Origin: DASYAN01 sp036501345
GTDB taxonomy: Bacteria; Chloroflexota; Ktedonobacteria; Ktedonobacterales; Ktedonobacteraceae
Length of the DNA stretch: 7,250 nucleotides
Assembly (NCBI GenBank): GCA_036501345.1
Contig: DASYAN010000284.1
Span: 1-7,250, forward strand
Reading direction: 5' to 3'
Numbering within the stretch: position 1 is the first letter of the stretch; each line of letters starts with the position of its first letter. A program made the position numbers and the translations under genes. Positions 1 to 5,477 of this stretch are shown here, in pieces. The notes beneath the pieces are model-generated. The model did no database searches, was not told the DNA's origin, and saw nothing but the letters and a program-made list of their open reading frames with translations.

Positions 1-51
1 CGGTTTCTCATCCTTTTTGCTCACTGCCAAGCACCAAGCAACTGCAAGACC

Positions 52-795
52 TTACGATATCACCTGAATTGCCATTCTTGCTGCTAAAATAGGACCAAGA
101 ATGGCTTTTTCCCCTTTCTGGATTGTGCGAATGGTGAGAACAGAGCAGAGAAGATATGGATTTGCAGTTGGATCTGGAGGACGGAACTCAATATGATTTG
201 TAGCGGAGCTCTCAGTGAGCGAAATACGTACAGCAGCGCTACGGTTACTCTTTGAAAAGACAAGGTTGACAGGCGCTTCATATCCTGGCATGAGATGCTT
301 ATAGCTGTTTGTCGTGGCAGCAACAAGCGCAAGCGATGCAGGAGCATGGGTCAGCAAACCTCCAACATAGTAACGGGCAATCTGAGAGAGACTGGCATAG
401 CCTTCAGGGTCATAAAACAGGGAATGCTCACCTTTCCACAGGCATTGATGAATATGCGTCTCTGAGCCGTTATCATCGAATACTGACTTAGGGCTAAATG
501 TGGCCGCCTTGCCATGCTTACGTGCAGTGTTCTTCACGGCATATTTGTAGAGCATCATATTGTCTGTGGTTTGCAGCGAGGTATTGAAGCGAACATCGAT
601 CTCGGCTTGTTCTGGGGCACCGACCTCGTGATGTTGCGTCTCAACCAGAACGCCGAGTCCCTCAAGCTCACGGATTGGAGTACTAAAATGTTGCCATGTG
701 CCTCGTATATCGACGAGCTTAAAGTTCACCGTCCTTGCGCCACGCTCTTTGGCAAATTGTATTACTGCTTGCGAGTTCATTCCCTTAATACGCAT
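52..795 (-). pseudogene. glnA: Glutamine synthetase type I, internally deleted and C-terminally truncated
   Basis: Remnant of an ATP-dependent glutamate-ammonia ligase. The 247-residue reading frame keeps the N-terminal piece with DIRGTWQHF (residues 29-37). Near residue 45 it jumps straight to the catalytic domain: HHEVG 55-59, QAEIDVRFN 63-71, DNGSETHIHQ 108-117 (family form GDNGSGMHVHQ), NSYKHLMPGYEAPVN 163-177, NRSAAVRI 184-191 and EFRPPDPTANPYL 203-215. The segment between, normally over 100 residues holding most of the beta-grasp and the first Glu metal ligands, is absent. After NPYL the similarity stops. The +1 frame there reads FSAL, like the family's AFSALLMAG, so a small frameshift deletion near base 138 is likely. 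The last hundred or so residues are missing. Several conserved residues are changed (GSG to GSE, YKRL to YKHL, RIP to RIS). Met6 (ATG at 778-780) has AAGGGA touching it; the first ATG has no RBS. It cannot be a working synthetase, though the frame remains open across the deletion. Confidence 0.9.
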
Positions 796-1149
796 TAAAA
801 CTAGCTAATAAAACGACGCAGTACATTGGTCTGCCCTTCTAAATGAGAAGCCTTTCGGCCATAGGAGGGTCTGTTCATCTTTTTGCAAAAGCATCGTTCC
901 TGCTCTCTTCGCGTTGCCTATCCTATTACAGCCACATCCACATGGCTATGAGAGAGATATCCACTATTATAACGCTAATATATATCTATTTGTTTCTTCC
1001 TGTGAAAAAGGTACTCAGGGACCAGTAAATCAAGAGAGTGATATAACTCTAACCACATCTCCCAGTTCGATTTGCTCCTTGGCTTCCCATTCCTGAATCG
1101 GCATAAAGTCTAGTGGGAAGACGAAACATTGTGAGCACAAAAAATAGAA
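796..1149. other. Non-coding gap upstream of the glnA remnant
   Basis: About 350 bases separate the glnA remnant from the terminator. Plus-strand frames of about 60 codons here look like chance. On the minus strand a TATAAT hexamer lies at 966-971, but no convincing -35 sits 16-19 bases upstream, so it is only a weak candidate for the old glnA promoter. A 29-codon minus-strand ORF (805-894) has no family resemblance. The one protein-like stretch is listed separately. Confidence 0.5.
1030..1143 (-). pseudogene. Protein-like remnant with a CxxC pair, unrecognised
   Basis: The minus-strand frame ending at the stop 1030-1032 reads like real protein: FLCSQCFVFPLDFMPIQEW, then EAKEQIELGDVVRVISLS. 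A CxxC pair resembles half of a zinc ribbon. GDVVRV recalls small beta-barrel openings, but I do not recognise a family. Upstream the frame runs through the terminator hairpin and hits a stop near 1180. The only ATG (1102-1104) lies inside the stretch and has no RBS. It is most simply a fragment of a decayed gene. It could also be a chance frame, because base composition alone can make such runs. Confidence 0.25.
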
Positions 1150-1180
1150 CCTGCTCAACCTGAGCAGGCTTTTTTCTTTT
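1150..1180 (+). terminator. Rho-independent terminator
   Basis: A perfect 8-bp stem, CCTGCTCA (1150-1157) with TGAGCAGG (1161-1168), closes a 3-base loop and is followed by CTTTTTTCTTTT. It would stop plus-strand transcription just before the promoter at 1199. The opposite strand reads TTCTATTTTTT after the same stem, so it may work in both directions. Confidence 0.8.
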
Positions 1181-1198
1181 CACAATGCACCTCAAAAC

Positions 1199-1227
1199 TG
1201 GACAAAATAGCTCCAACTAGGTATACT
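1199..1227 (+). promoter_or_regulatory. Sigma70-type promoter for the hydrolase remnant
   Basis: TGGACA (1199-1204), a 17-base spacer and TATACT (1222-1227) lie 32 bases before the ATG at 1260. Transcription would start near 1234. GGAG at 1243-1246 is the likely ribosome site, although its spacing to the ATG is long at 13 bases. The position right behind a terminator supports a genuine independent start. Confidence 0.6.
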
Positions 1228-1259
1228 AGTAGCAGTAATTGTGGAGTTAAGAGAAAAGT

Positions 1260-2019
1260 ATGTTATCTTTAGCACATATTCATCCACCATGTCCACTTTG
1301 TGACTTGCAACGTATCTATTCGCCATCAGGAACTGTTTACGCAAGTGATAGTCTTCTTTTCAAAGATGCTTTTTTTGGCAGGGATGCATTAGAGGTTGCA
1401 GAGGATCTCCTTGAAGCATACCCGCAAATAGCCCACAGCGTTATCCTCTCTTTAGCTCGTCTCCAAGGCGTAACGGTTAACAAACAAAGCGAAGAAGAAC
1501 CTGGAAAAATTCACCACGAGTACCGAAGCCTCTACGTCGATGGGCAGAAAATATCCGAAGCATCGCAAAGCATTCTACACTTTCTTTCTCAACAATGGGG
1601 AGGCACTGATACTGAAGTGCTCTATTATGGCACTATTGACGCCACTCCTTTGTACGCTTGTCTGATTGCCGATTATTGTCATGCATACAAAAACGATCTC
1701 TTAGAGCATTTCCGGCACAGGGATTCCTGAAGAGACGCAAGCCTGGACCATATCAGCAGTAGTTGCTATTCAGCATGCGATGAAAAAGCAGCAGAAGCCT
1801 CGGCAATCCCACGATCAATGGCAAACACCGCTCGAAGAGGTATTGCTCAAGCAAGAGCCACATATGACTCTCTTGACAACTCTTGAAGAAATCCTATCGG
1901 CCTTTCCAACGAATTATTCCTTGAAGATTGATATTACTACTGATAAAGCAAGCGAAACAGTACAGGTTCTTCAGACACAGACAAGCGCTACCGACGTAGA
2001 TACAACAGATCACTCATGA
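1260..2019 (+). pseudogene. Broken glycogen-debranching / amylo-alpha-1,6-glucosidase-like glycoside hydrolase
   Basis: The first frame (1260-1730, 156 residues) matches the front of an (alpha/alpha)6-barrel glycoside hydrolase of the amylo-alpha-1,6-glucosidase or MGH1-like type. It shows KDAFFGRDALEVAEDLL (about residues 35-51), then LARLQG, EEEPGKIHHEYR (78-89) and YYGTIDATPLYACLIADYC (121-139). It opens with a CPLC pair, probably a native N-terminus given the promoter and GGAG upstream. It stops at 1728-1730. The next frame continues smoothly (SGTGIPEETQAWTISAVVA) to a stop at 2017-2019. Removing one T from TTT at 1709-1711 would join them into 252 residues. The normal central barrel, including the expected catalytic acids, is absent, so a deletion probably accompanied the frameshift. 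The internal ATG at 1780 has no RBS, which argues against a separate gene. Family members are usually several hundred residues long. Assignment to the family is firm from the motifs; the substrate is unknown. Confidence 0.75.
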
Positions 2020-2111
2020 TGTCTATCTTCACCTCACTGTCTCGTGAGTGCTAGTGGCAACCTTCCCAAATCCTAACTGAGAGGACAAGCTTTGGCACAA
2101 GTTCTATCATA

Positions 2112-2140
2112 TTGACACGATGCATATAGCATGGTATTCT
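2112..2140 (+). promoter_or_regulatory. Sigma70 promoter for the Uma2 gene
   Basis: A consensus TTGACA (2112-2117), a 17-base spacer and TATTCT (2135-2140) predict a start near 2147. That leaves a leader of about 58 bases before the ATG at 2205. No operator-like palindrome is obvious in it. Confidence 0.65.
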
Positions 2141-2204
2141 TGAAGAGGTAAGTAGAAGAGTACTTGCAGTGGAATAGGGAATATAAAATAGAGGAGGCTC
2201 TATA

Positions 2205-2801
2205 ATGGTAGCCCAGCCTTCACGATCACACTCTATGACCGTTGATGAGTGGCGCGAACTAGAACAGCATAGCGAGATTAAGCACGAGTACATTGATGGT
2301 CAGATCTATGACATGGCAGGCGGCACCCTTGACCATTCGTTTGTTGCAGTTAACGTGGTTGCTCTGCTCAATAGTCTGTTTCGTGGGAGGCCATGTCGGG
2401 CCTATAATTCCGACGCTGTCGCACGTCTCTCCCCCACACGCTACACCTACCCTGATGCTACGGTAACATGTGACAAACACGATCGCGGACGTATCACCGA
2501 AATCAAGACCCCCCGCGTTATTATAGAGGTACTTTCAGACAGCCGAGAGGCATACGATAGAGGAGTGAAGTTTGGCTACTATCGCGAGTGCCCACTCGTC
2601 CAAGAGTATGTACTTGTCGCCACTAGGTACCAACTTGTCGAAGTGTATCATCGTACCCCGCAGGGCTGGACAGAGTACCATGTCTATGGACCAGGAGACG
2701 AGGTAGAACTGGTCAGCATTGATGTGCATTTGCCAGTCGCCGCACTCTACGAGGGTACCGATGTGCCGGAGTCTCTGAACACTCCCGAAGGCGAAGTGTA
2801 A
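2205..2801 (+). CDS. Uma2-family putative PD-(D/E)XK endonuclease
   Basis: This 198-residue protein carries the Uma2 (DUF820) signature from end to end. It has MTVDEWREL at 11-19, KHEYIDGQIYDMAGGT with a following His (26-44), the YPD metal-binding motif at 82-84, and PRVIIEVLSDS (103-113) supplying the second acidic residue (Glu108). AYDRGVKFGYYR (116-127) contains the family's conserved Lys122, and VQEYVLV (about 132-138) follows. Length is normal for the family. Members are restriction-like nucleases spread widely in cyanobacteria, Deinococcus and Chloroflexota; their biological role is mostly unknown, and mobile or defence roles are only proposed. The start is secure: GAGGAGG at 2191-2197 lies 7 bases before the ATG. 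It has its own promoter and stands alone, convergent with fabI. All core residues appear intact, so I expect an active fold. Confidence 0.95.
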   Translation: MVAQPSRSHSMTVDEWRELEQHSEIKHEYIDGQIYDMAGGTLDHSFVAVNVVALLNSLFRGRPCRAYNSDAVARLSPTRYTYPDATVTCDKHDRGRITEIKTPRVIIEVLSDSREAYDRGVKFGYYRECPLVQEYVLVATRYQLVEVYHRTPQGWTEYHVYGPGDEVELVSIDVHLPVAALYEGTDVPESLNTPEGEV

Positions 2802-2823
2802 TCAAGCTGTATAAATGTGGGGC

Positions 2824-2868
2824 GGGCAATAAACTGCCCACGGACATGGTAAAATCAGGTCCGTGGGG
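2824..2868. repeat. Palindromic repeat between convergent genes (copy A)
   Basis: Two overlapping stems are present: GGGCA (2824-2828) with TGCCC (2835-2839), and CCCACGGAC (2837-2845) with GTCCGTGGG (2859-2867) around a 13-base loop. The halves resemble the GGGCAATAAATTGCC and GGACGCGAT..GGTCC units seen at 4534 and 6931, so this appears to be a diverged copy of the same family. It sits 23 bases after the Uma2 stop and 10 bases after the fabI stop. It may serve as a shared 3' stem, but it lacks a T tract on either strand. Confidence 0.65.
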
Positions 2869-2876
2869 TGAGGCTT

Positions 2877-3647
2877 TTATGCGCCCATGATGTTATAGCC
2901 AGCATCGACAAACAGGATTTCACCCGTGATGGCACGCGCCAAATTGCTGCTGAGGAAGAGAGCTGTATCCCCGACTTCGCTCTGCTCGATACTGCGACGC
3001 AACGGTGCAGCATGAGCTGACTGTTCACGGAAGCCTGTGAAACCCGAGATACCACGAGCGGCTAGTGTGTTGAGTGGGCCCGCTGATATTGCGTTAACGC
3101 GGATATCGTGCTCACCCAGTTCGTAAGCGAGGTAGCGTACAGAGCACTCGAGGCCAGCTTTTGCCACTGCCATGACGTTGTATTTGGGCATCACACGCTC
3201 GCTTGCCATGTAGGTAAGAGCAAGGATGCTACCCCCCTTGGCTTGCATTAAGGGTTTGGCACGTTTAGCCATGGCGATAAGTGAGTAGGTGCTGATATCA
3301 AGTGCGGTATGAAAGCCAGTCCGAGTAGTCTCCACGAAGGGATTCTCTAATTCGCTGGCGGGAGCAAAGGCAACACAGTGGATTAAAGTGTCGAGTTCGC
3401 CGCCGAAGATCTCACTAGTTTTGGCAAATGCTGTATCAAGTTGGCCGTCGTCCTGGACATCGCAAGGGATAGCTTCTGTGCCAGGGATTTTCGCCGCCAG
3501 ATCGCGTACATATTTCTCCATGCGTTCCTGATAGGTGAGAATGAGCTGTGCCCCTTCGCCTGCCAGTGCCTGTGCGATTGCCCAGGCAATAGAGCGGTGA
3601 TTAGCAACACCAAAGATAAGAGCTTTTTTGCCTTCTAATAAGGGCAT
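2877..3647 (-). CDS. fabI: Enoyl-[acyl-carrier-protein] reductase (NADH), FabI
   Basis: FabI reduces trans-2-enoyl-ACP in the last step of each cycle of type II fatty acid synthesis, in the cytosol. The 256 residues are full length and align with E. coli FabI almost without offset. The nucleotide-binding segment is GVANHRSIAWAIA (13-25) and CDVQ lies at 62-65. The catalytic Tyr146, Tyr156 and Lys163 sit in TYMASERVMPKYNVMAVAKA (145-164), with SAGPLNTLAA at 188-197. Residue 93 is Ala, as in Gram-positive FabI, where E. coli has the triclosan-contact Gly93. Residue 193 is Asn where an Arg is common. The start is secure: GGAGGT (complement of 3653-3658) lies 5 bases upstream. It is last in a minus-strand operon, 30 bases after the rhodanese gene. 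Confidence 0.97.
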   Translation of the reverse strand: MPLLEGKKALIFGVANHRSIAWAIAQALAGEGAQLILTYQERMEKYVRDLAAKIPGTEAIPCDVQDDGQLDTAFAKTSEIFGGELDTLIHCVAFAPASELENPFVETTRTGFHTALDISTYSLIAMAKRAKPLMQAKGGSILALTYMASERVMPKYNVMAVAKAGLECSVRYLAYELGEHDIRVNAISAGPLNTLAARGISGFTGFREQSAHAAPLRRSIEQSEVGDTALFLSSNLARAITGEILFVDAGYNIMGA

Positions 3648-3677
3648 ACAATACCTCCGTTTGAAAATAGACTTGGA

Positions 3678-4031
3678 CTAGCGTTCAATGGGATAGCCAC
3701 GATTTATCCATCCATGCATACCATTGGCAAGATTGTATACTTTGTGTAGACCGAGCAACAAGGCTATTTCGGAGGCAACAGAACTGCGCTGACCAGATGC
3801 GCAGACAAAAATCACATCCTCGTCCGCTGGCAGGTTGAGATCTTTGAGTGCCGAGCCGAATGCGTAGATGCCATCAATCGTTACTAGTCGAGCTTCAGCA
3901 ATATGGCCACGGTCCCACTCTTCTGGCCTGCGTACGTCAATGACATGCGCACCAGTTGCGATCATGCCTTTGGCATCGTCGGTCCCGATAGTAGTATACG
4001 GTAATACTTCATCATCAAATTCTTGTGCCAT
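3678..4031 (-). CDS. Single-domain rhodanese-like sulfurtransferase
   Basis: This 117-residue cytosolic protein is one rhodanese domain. VIDVRRPEEWDRGHI (30-44) is the CH2A-type motif. CASGQRS (77-83) is the active-site loop, with Cys77 as the persulfide carrier. LANGMHGWINRGYPI (101-115) is the CH2B-type end. Rhodaneses of this size pass sulfane sulfur to varied acceptors; the partner here is not evident, and the link to fatty acid synthesis is by position only. A longer start exists at 4046 (MENKI..). I prefer the ATG at 4029-4031 because GGAG (complement of 4041-4044) lies 9 bases before it, while the longer start has no RBS and overlaps the upstream gene. The upstream stop is only 4 bases away, so translational coupling is likely. 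Confidence 0.94.
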   Translation of the reverse strand: MAQEFDDEVLPYTTIGTDDAKGMIATGAHVIDVRRPEEWDRGHIAEARLVTIDGIYAFGSALKDLNLPADEDVIFVCASGQRSSVASEIALLLGLHKVYNLANGMHGWINRGYPIER

Positions 4032-4035
4032 GATT

Positions 4036-4278
4036 TTATTCTCCATTATTATATTGCTCTAGCCAGAGGCGGCCTAACAGTGTAGGAGTCAGGGTATACT
4101 CATCTCCGACAAAAGACATGGTCAGAAGCCCTTGCTCCTCCATTTCTCTGAAATCGTTGGTGACGAGAAAATAATCATGTATCATGCGTGCTGCATCGCT
4201 TTCTGGCAGTTGTTTCCAGATGTGCAGAGTACGCAGAACGGCAGCATACTTAGGACTGCTATCGTCAACGGCTCGCAT
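4036..4278 (-). CDS. Hypothetical 80-residue protein, first gene of the fabI operon
   Basis: I do not recognise this protein. It is short, acidic, and has no signal peptide, membrane segment or cysteine. The middle is probably helical (LPESDAARMIHDYFLVTNDFREME). The end, EEQGLLTMSFVGDEYTLTPTLLGRLWLEQ, has the rhythm of a winged-helix wing followed by a last helix, as in small MarR or PadR-like folds, but the fragment is too short to be sure. The start is supported by ATGAGGT (GAGG about 6 bases before the ATG at 4276-4278). The stop is 4 bases from the rhodanese start, which argues for one operon with rhodanese and fabI. It could be a small regulator or partner of these enzymes; this is inference from position. 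Confidence 0.75.
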   Translation of the reverse strand: MRAVDDSSPKYAAVLRTLHIWKQLPESDAARMIHDYFLVTNDFREMEEQGLLTMSFVGDEYTLTPTLLGRLWLEQYNNGE

Positions 4279-4446
4279 GGATACCTCATTTTATTCGCAT
4301 TCTGCTGTGTAATCAATGATGGCGCTTGGCGGGGAATACGAAGGTGGCTCTTTGCTCGAAAACTACCCAATATTTAGCCTGATTTCCCTTTCCTCCCCAT
4401 CTGTTGTGTCTCAATGTGTATTTGCCTCCATGCAATCTTCAACTTA

Positions 4447-4475
4447 AGTATACCCATGTGAATACAAAAAGTAAA
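4447..4475 (-). promoter_or_regulatory. Candidate promoter of the hypothetical-rhodanese-fabI operon
   Basis: On the minus strand TTTACT (complement of 4470-4475), a 17-base spacer and TATACT (complement of 4447-4452) predict a start near 4440 and a leader of about 160 bases. Two near-identical 8-mers, CCCATGTG (4453-4460) and CCCACGTG (4476-4483), abut the -10 and the -35 at a 23-base pitch. They could be binding sites for a regulator. Confidence 0.45.
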
Positions 4476-4493
4476 CCCACGTGACAATCATCA

Positions 4494-4641
4494 ATGACTC
4501 TGCTGCCAATTTTTATGCGCCTGCCCCATCCCTGCGGACGCGATAAATGATTCTGACGACAAAAGCAGGCTCAGGATGCTATCACTGTCCTGTTTAAAAG
4601 TTGCTGGATCAAAACGTCAAAGATCATAAGCGGGTCCCTAC
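4494..4641 (+). repeat. Dispersed repeat copy B, split by an 82-nt insert
   Basis: Pieces of the dispersed repeat appear in order: ATGACTCTGCTG (4494-4505, identical to 7119-7130), GCGGACGCGATAAAT (4534-4548), then 82 foreign bases, then CGGGTCCCTAC (4631-4641). In the copy at 6931 the last two pieces are contiguous. The insert has imperfect inverted ends, ATGATTCTGACG against the complement ATGATCTTTGACG, and carries no ORF. Confidence 0.5.
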
Positions 4642-4651
4642 CGCTTTTTTT
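4628..4651 (+). terminator. Terminator-like hairpin with T tract
   Basis: AAGCGG (4628-4633) pairs with CCGCTT (4641-4646) around a 7-base loop and is followed directly by a run of T ending at 4651. The shape is that of an intrinsic terminator on the plus strand, but no plus-strand gene ends upstream. It may have arisen from repeat sequence, since the loop and 3' arm include GGGTCCCTAC. Confidence 0.45.
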
Positions 4652-4755
4652 GCCAACTGTCCGCTTTTTCCCTTGAAAAAGCCGGTCTTCCCTGGTATCT
4701 TTGGCAGAGACGGACAGTTATGGAAGGACTTTTCAGTCAGGAAATGCCCTCCTGA
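4652..4755 (+). other. Structured non-coding segment upstream of the orphan ORF
   Basis: AACTGTCCG (4655-4663) pairs with CGGACAGTT (4711-4719). Inside this 9-bp closing stem sits a 7-bp hairpin, CTTTTTC (4664-4670) with GAAAAAG (4675-4681), plus a shorter possible GTCT/AGAC arm, giving a three-way-junction shape. A third hairpin, TCAGG (4737-4741) with CCTGA (4751-4755), follows. I recognise no known riboswitch or small RNA. It could be a leader or small RNA, or a folded mobile-element relic. Confidence 0.3.
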
Positions 4756-4856
4756 GAAAAAAGCTCACTATTGCAATCCTGAGTAGCAAGAGTACCGCTT
4801 TGCAAAGTTGAGAGCGGGCATCTAGATACTTAGACTAACCTCTTAAGGAGGATGAT

Positions 4857-5183
4857 ATAGCAACAAAAATAGACACATTCAAACCCAAGAAGATGATATA
4901 TGGGTGTATACTGAATTATGAGACAATTACTACGAATGCTCTAGCTAAGAGATTGTATGAAACTAAAACATTCATATCTGACCCTGATCATAAAACGTAT
5001 CCAGCATATATTGCTATGTTAGCAACGCATTTAGGCTATAGATCAATCTTTTTGGTAAATCAGTACGAGAAATTTTCCGATTTGAGAATTACCAAGATAG
5101 AACAAGTGCATGCAGATGAGGCTGGATATCCAGATATAGAGATTACCTTTGGACCAAAACAGTACAGCGAGGGCGTTTCGTAA
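4857..5183 (+). CDS. Orphan hypothetical protein with apparent ATA start; 3' end altered by an insertion
   Basis: The frame beginning ATA-GCA-ACA-AAA reads (M)ATKIDTFKPKKMIYGCILNYE and gives 108 residues. AAGGAGGA (4845-4852) lies 4 bases upstream, ideal for a start at 4857, yet the codon is ATA. The first ATG in frame (4893) has no RBS and would cut off a natural-looking N-terminus. So either ATA is used rarely, or an ATG-to-ATA change has silenced the gene. A weak promoter (TTGCAA 4800-4805, GATACT-like -10 near 4825) may precede it. I do not recognise the protein: soluble, mixed alpha/beta by appearance, one Cys, no membrane segment. Codons are markedly richer in A/T than those of fabI or purK, suggesting separate ancestry. 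The last four residues (EGVS) come from a mobile element that begins at 5169. Joining the target-site copies restores GPKQYSHRK and a TGA stop, 107 residues in all. Confidence 0.5.
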   Translation: MATKIDTFKPKKMIYGCILNYETITTNALAKRLYETKTFISDPDHKTYPAYIAMLATHLGYRSIFLVNQYEKFSDLRITKIEQVHADEAGYPDIEITFGPKQYSEGVS

Positions 5184-5336
5184 CCCAGATAACCAGAGCC
5201 GTTCTGAGCTGAAGTGGCTCCTTTTGCTGCTAAAGTTGCCCCTCTTTTCCCCTGGAAAAGCTCTCTTGCATTTGCTATACTGAGTCGAGAAGAGAACTCA
5301 AGCAGTAGAGCTTCTTGAGAGTTACGAAACGCCCTC
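5169..5336. mobile_element. 168-bp MITE-like element with 16-bp TIRs and 8-bp TSD
   Basis: The ends are perfect 16-bp inverted repeats: GAGGGCGTTTCGTAAC (5169-5184) and its complement (5321-5336). The host sequence AGTACAGC is duplicated exactly on both sides (5161-5168 and 5337-5344), the footprint of transposase-mediated insertion. The interior has no transposase and no credible ORF. It holds two hairpins: CTTTTCC/GGAAAAG (5244-5260), and CTCAAG (5297-5302) with CTTGAG (5314-5319). It also has an extended -10, TGCTATACT (5273-5281), that could fire outward on the plus strand. An 8-bp duplication is known from several IS families (IS6, IS66, IS256, ISL3 among them), so the parent transposase is not identified. 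Confidence 0.72.
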
Positions 5337-5379
5337 AGTACAGCCACAGGAAGTGATGGAGAAAGGTCCTATCAGACTA

Positions 5380-5471
5380 GCAAAACGGGCATCCATTTGG
5401 ATTAGCTTGTATCTATGAACAGAAAAGATACAAGTACTCCACAAAAGTTGGATGCCTGCGAACAGTTTTGC
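5380..5471. repeat. Long imperfect inverted repeat after purK
   Basis: Three nested arms pair: GCAAAAC (5380-5386) with GTTTTGC (5465-5471), GGCATCCA (5388-5395) with TGGATGCC (5449-5456), and CTTGTATCT (5406-5414) with AGATACAAG (5426-5434). The innermost loop is 11 bases. The purK stop is 7 bases away, so the purK transcript would fold here, but no T tract follows. It could protect or end that mRNA, or be a mobile-element end. Confidence 0.6.
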
Positions 5472-5477
5472 CCGAAT

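Noticed and set aside
1780..2019. Separate 79-residue gene starting at 1780
   Set aside because: No RBS, and the same frame extends naturally upstream as SGTGIPEETQAWTISAVVA, so it is the shifted tail of the hydrolase remnant.
2205..2801. Uma2 gene as part of a defence or toxin-antitoxin pair
   Set aside because: It has its own promoter and no partner gene; the neighbours are a decayed hydrolase and a housekeeping operon.
2824..2868. CRISPR-like repeat or intrinsic terminator
   Set aside because: Only a single unit with no regular spacing, and no T tract on either strand; it fits the dispersed palindromic repeat better.
3441..3638. Plus-strand ORF antisense to fabI
   Set aside because: Shadow of a clearly conserved gene; no RBS or motifs of its own.
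5060..5347. 95-codon minus-strand ORF across the mini-element
   Set aside because: It spans both TIRs and the TSD and exists only because of the insertion; no RBS or family resemblance.
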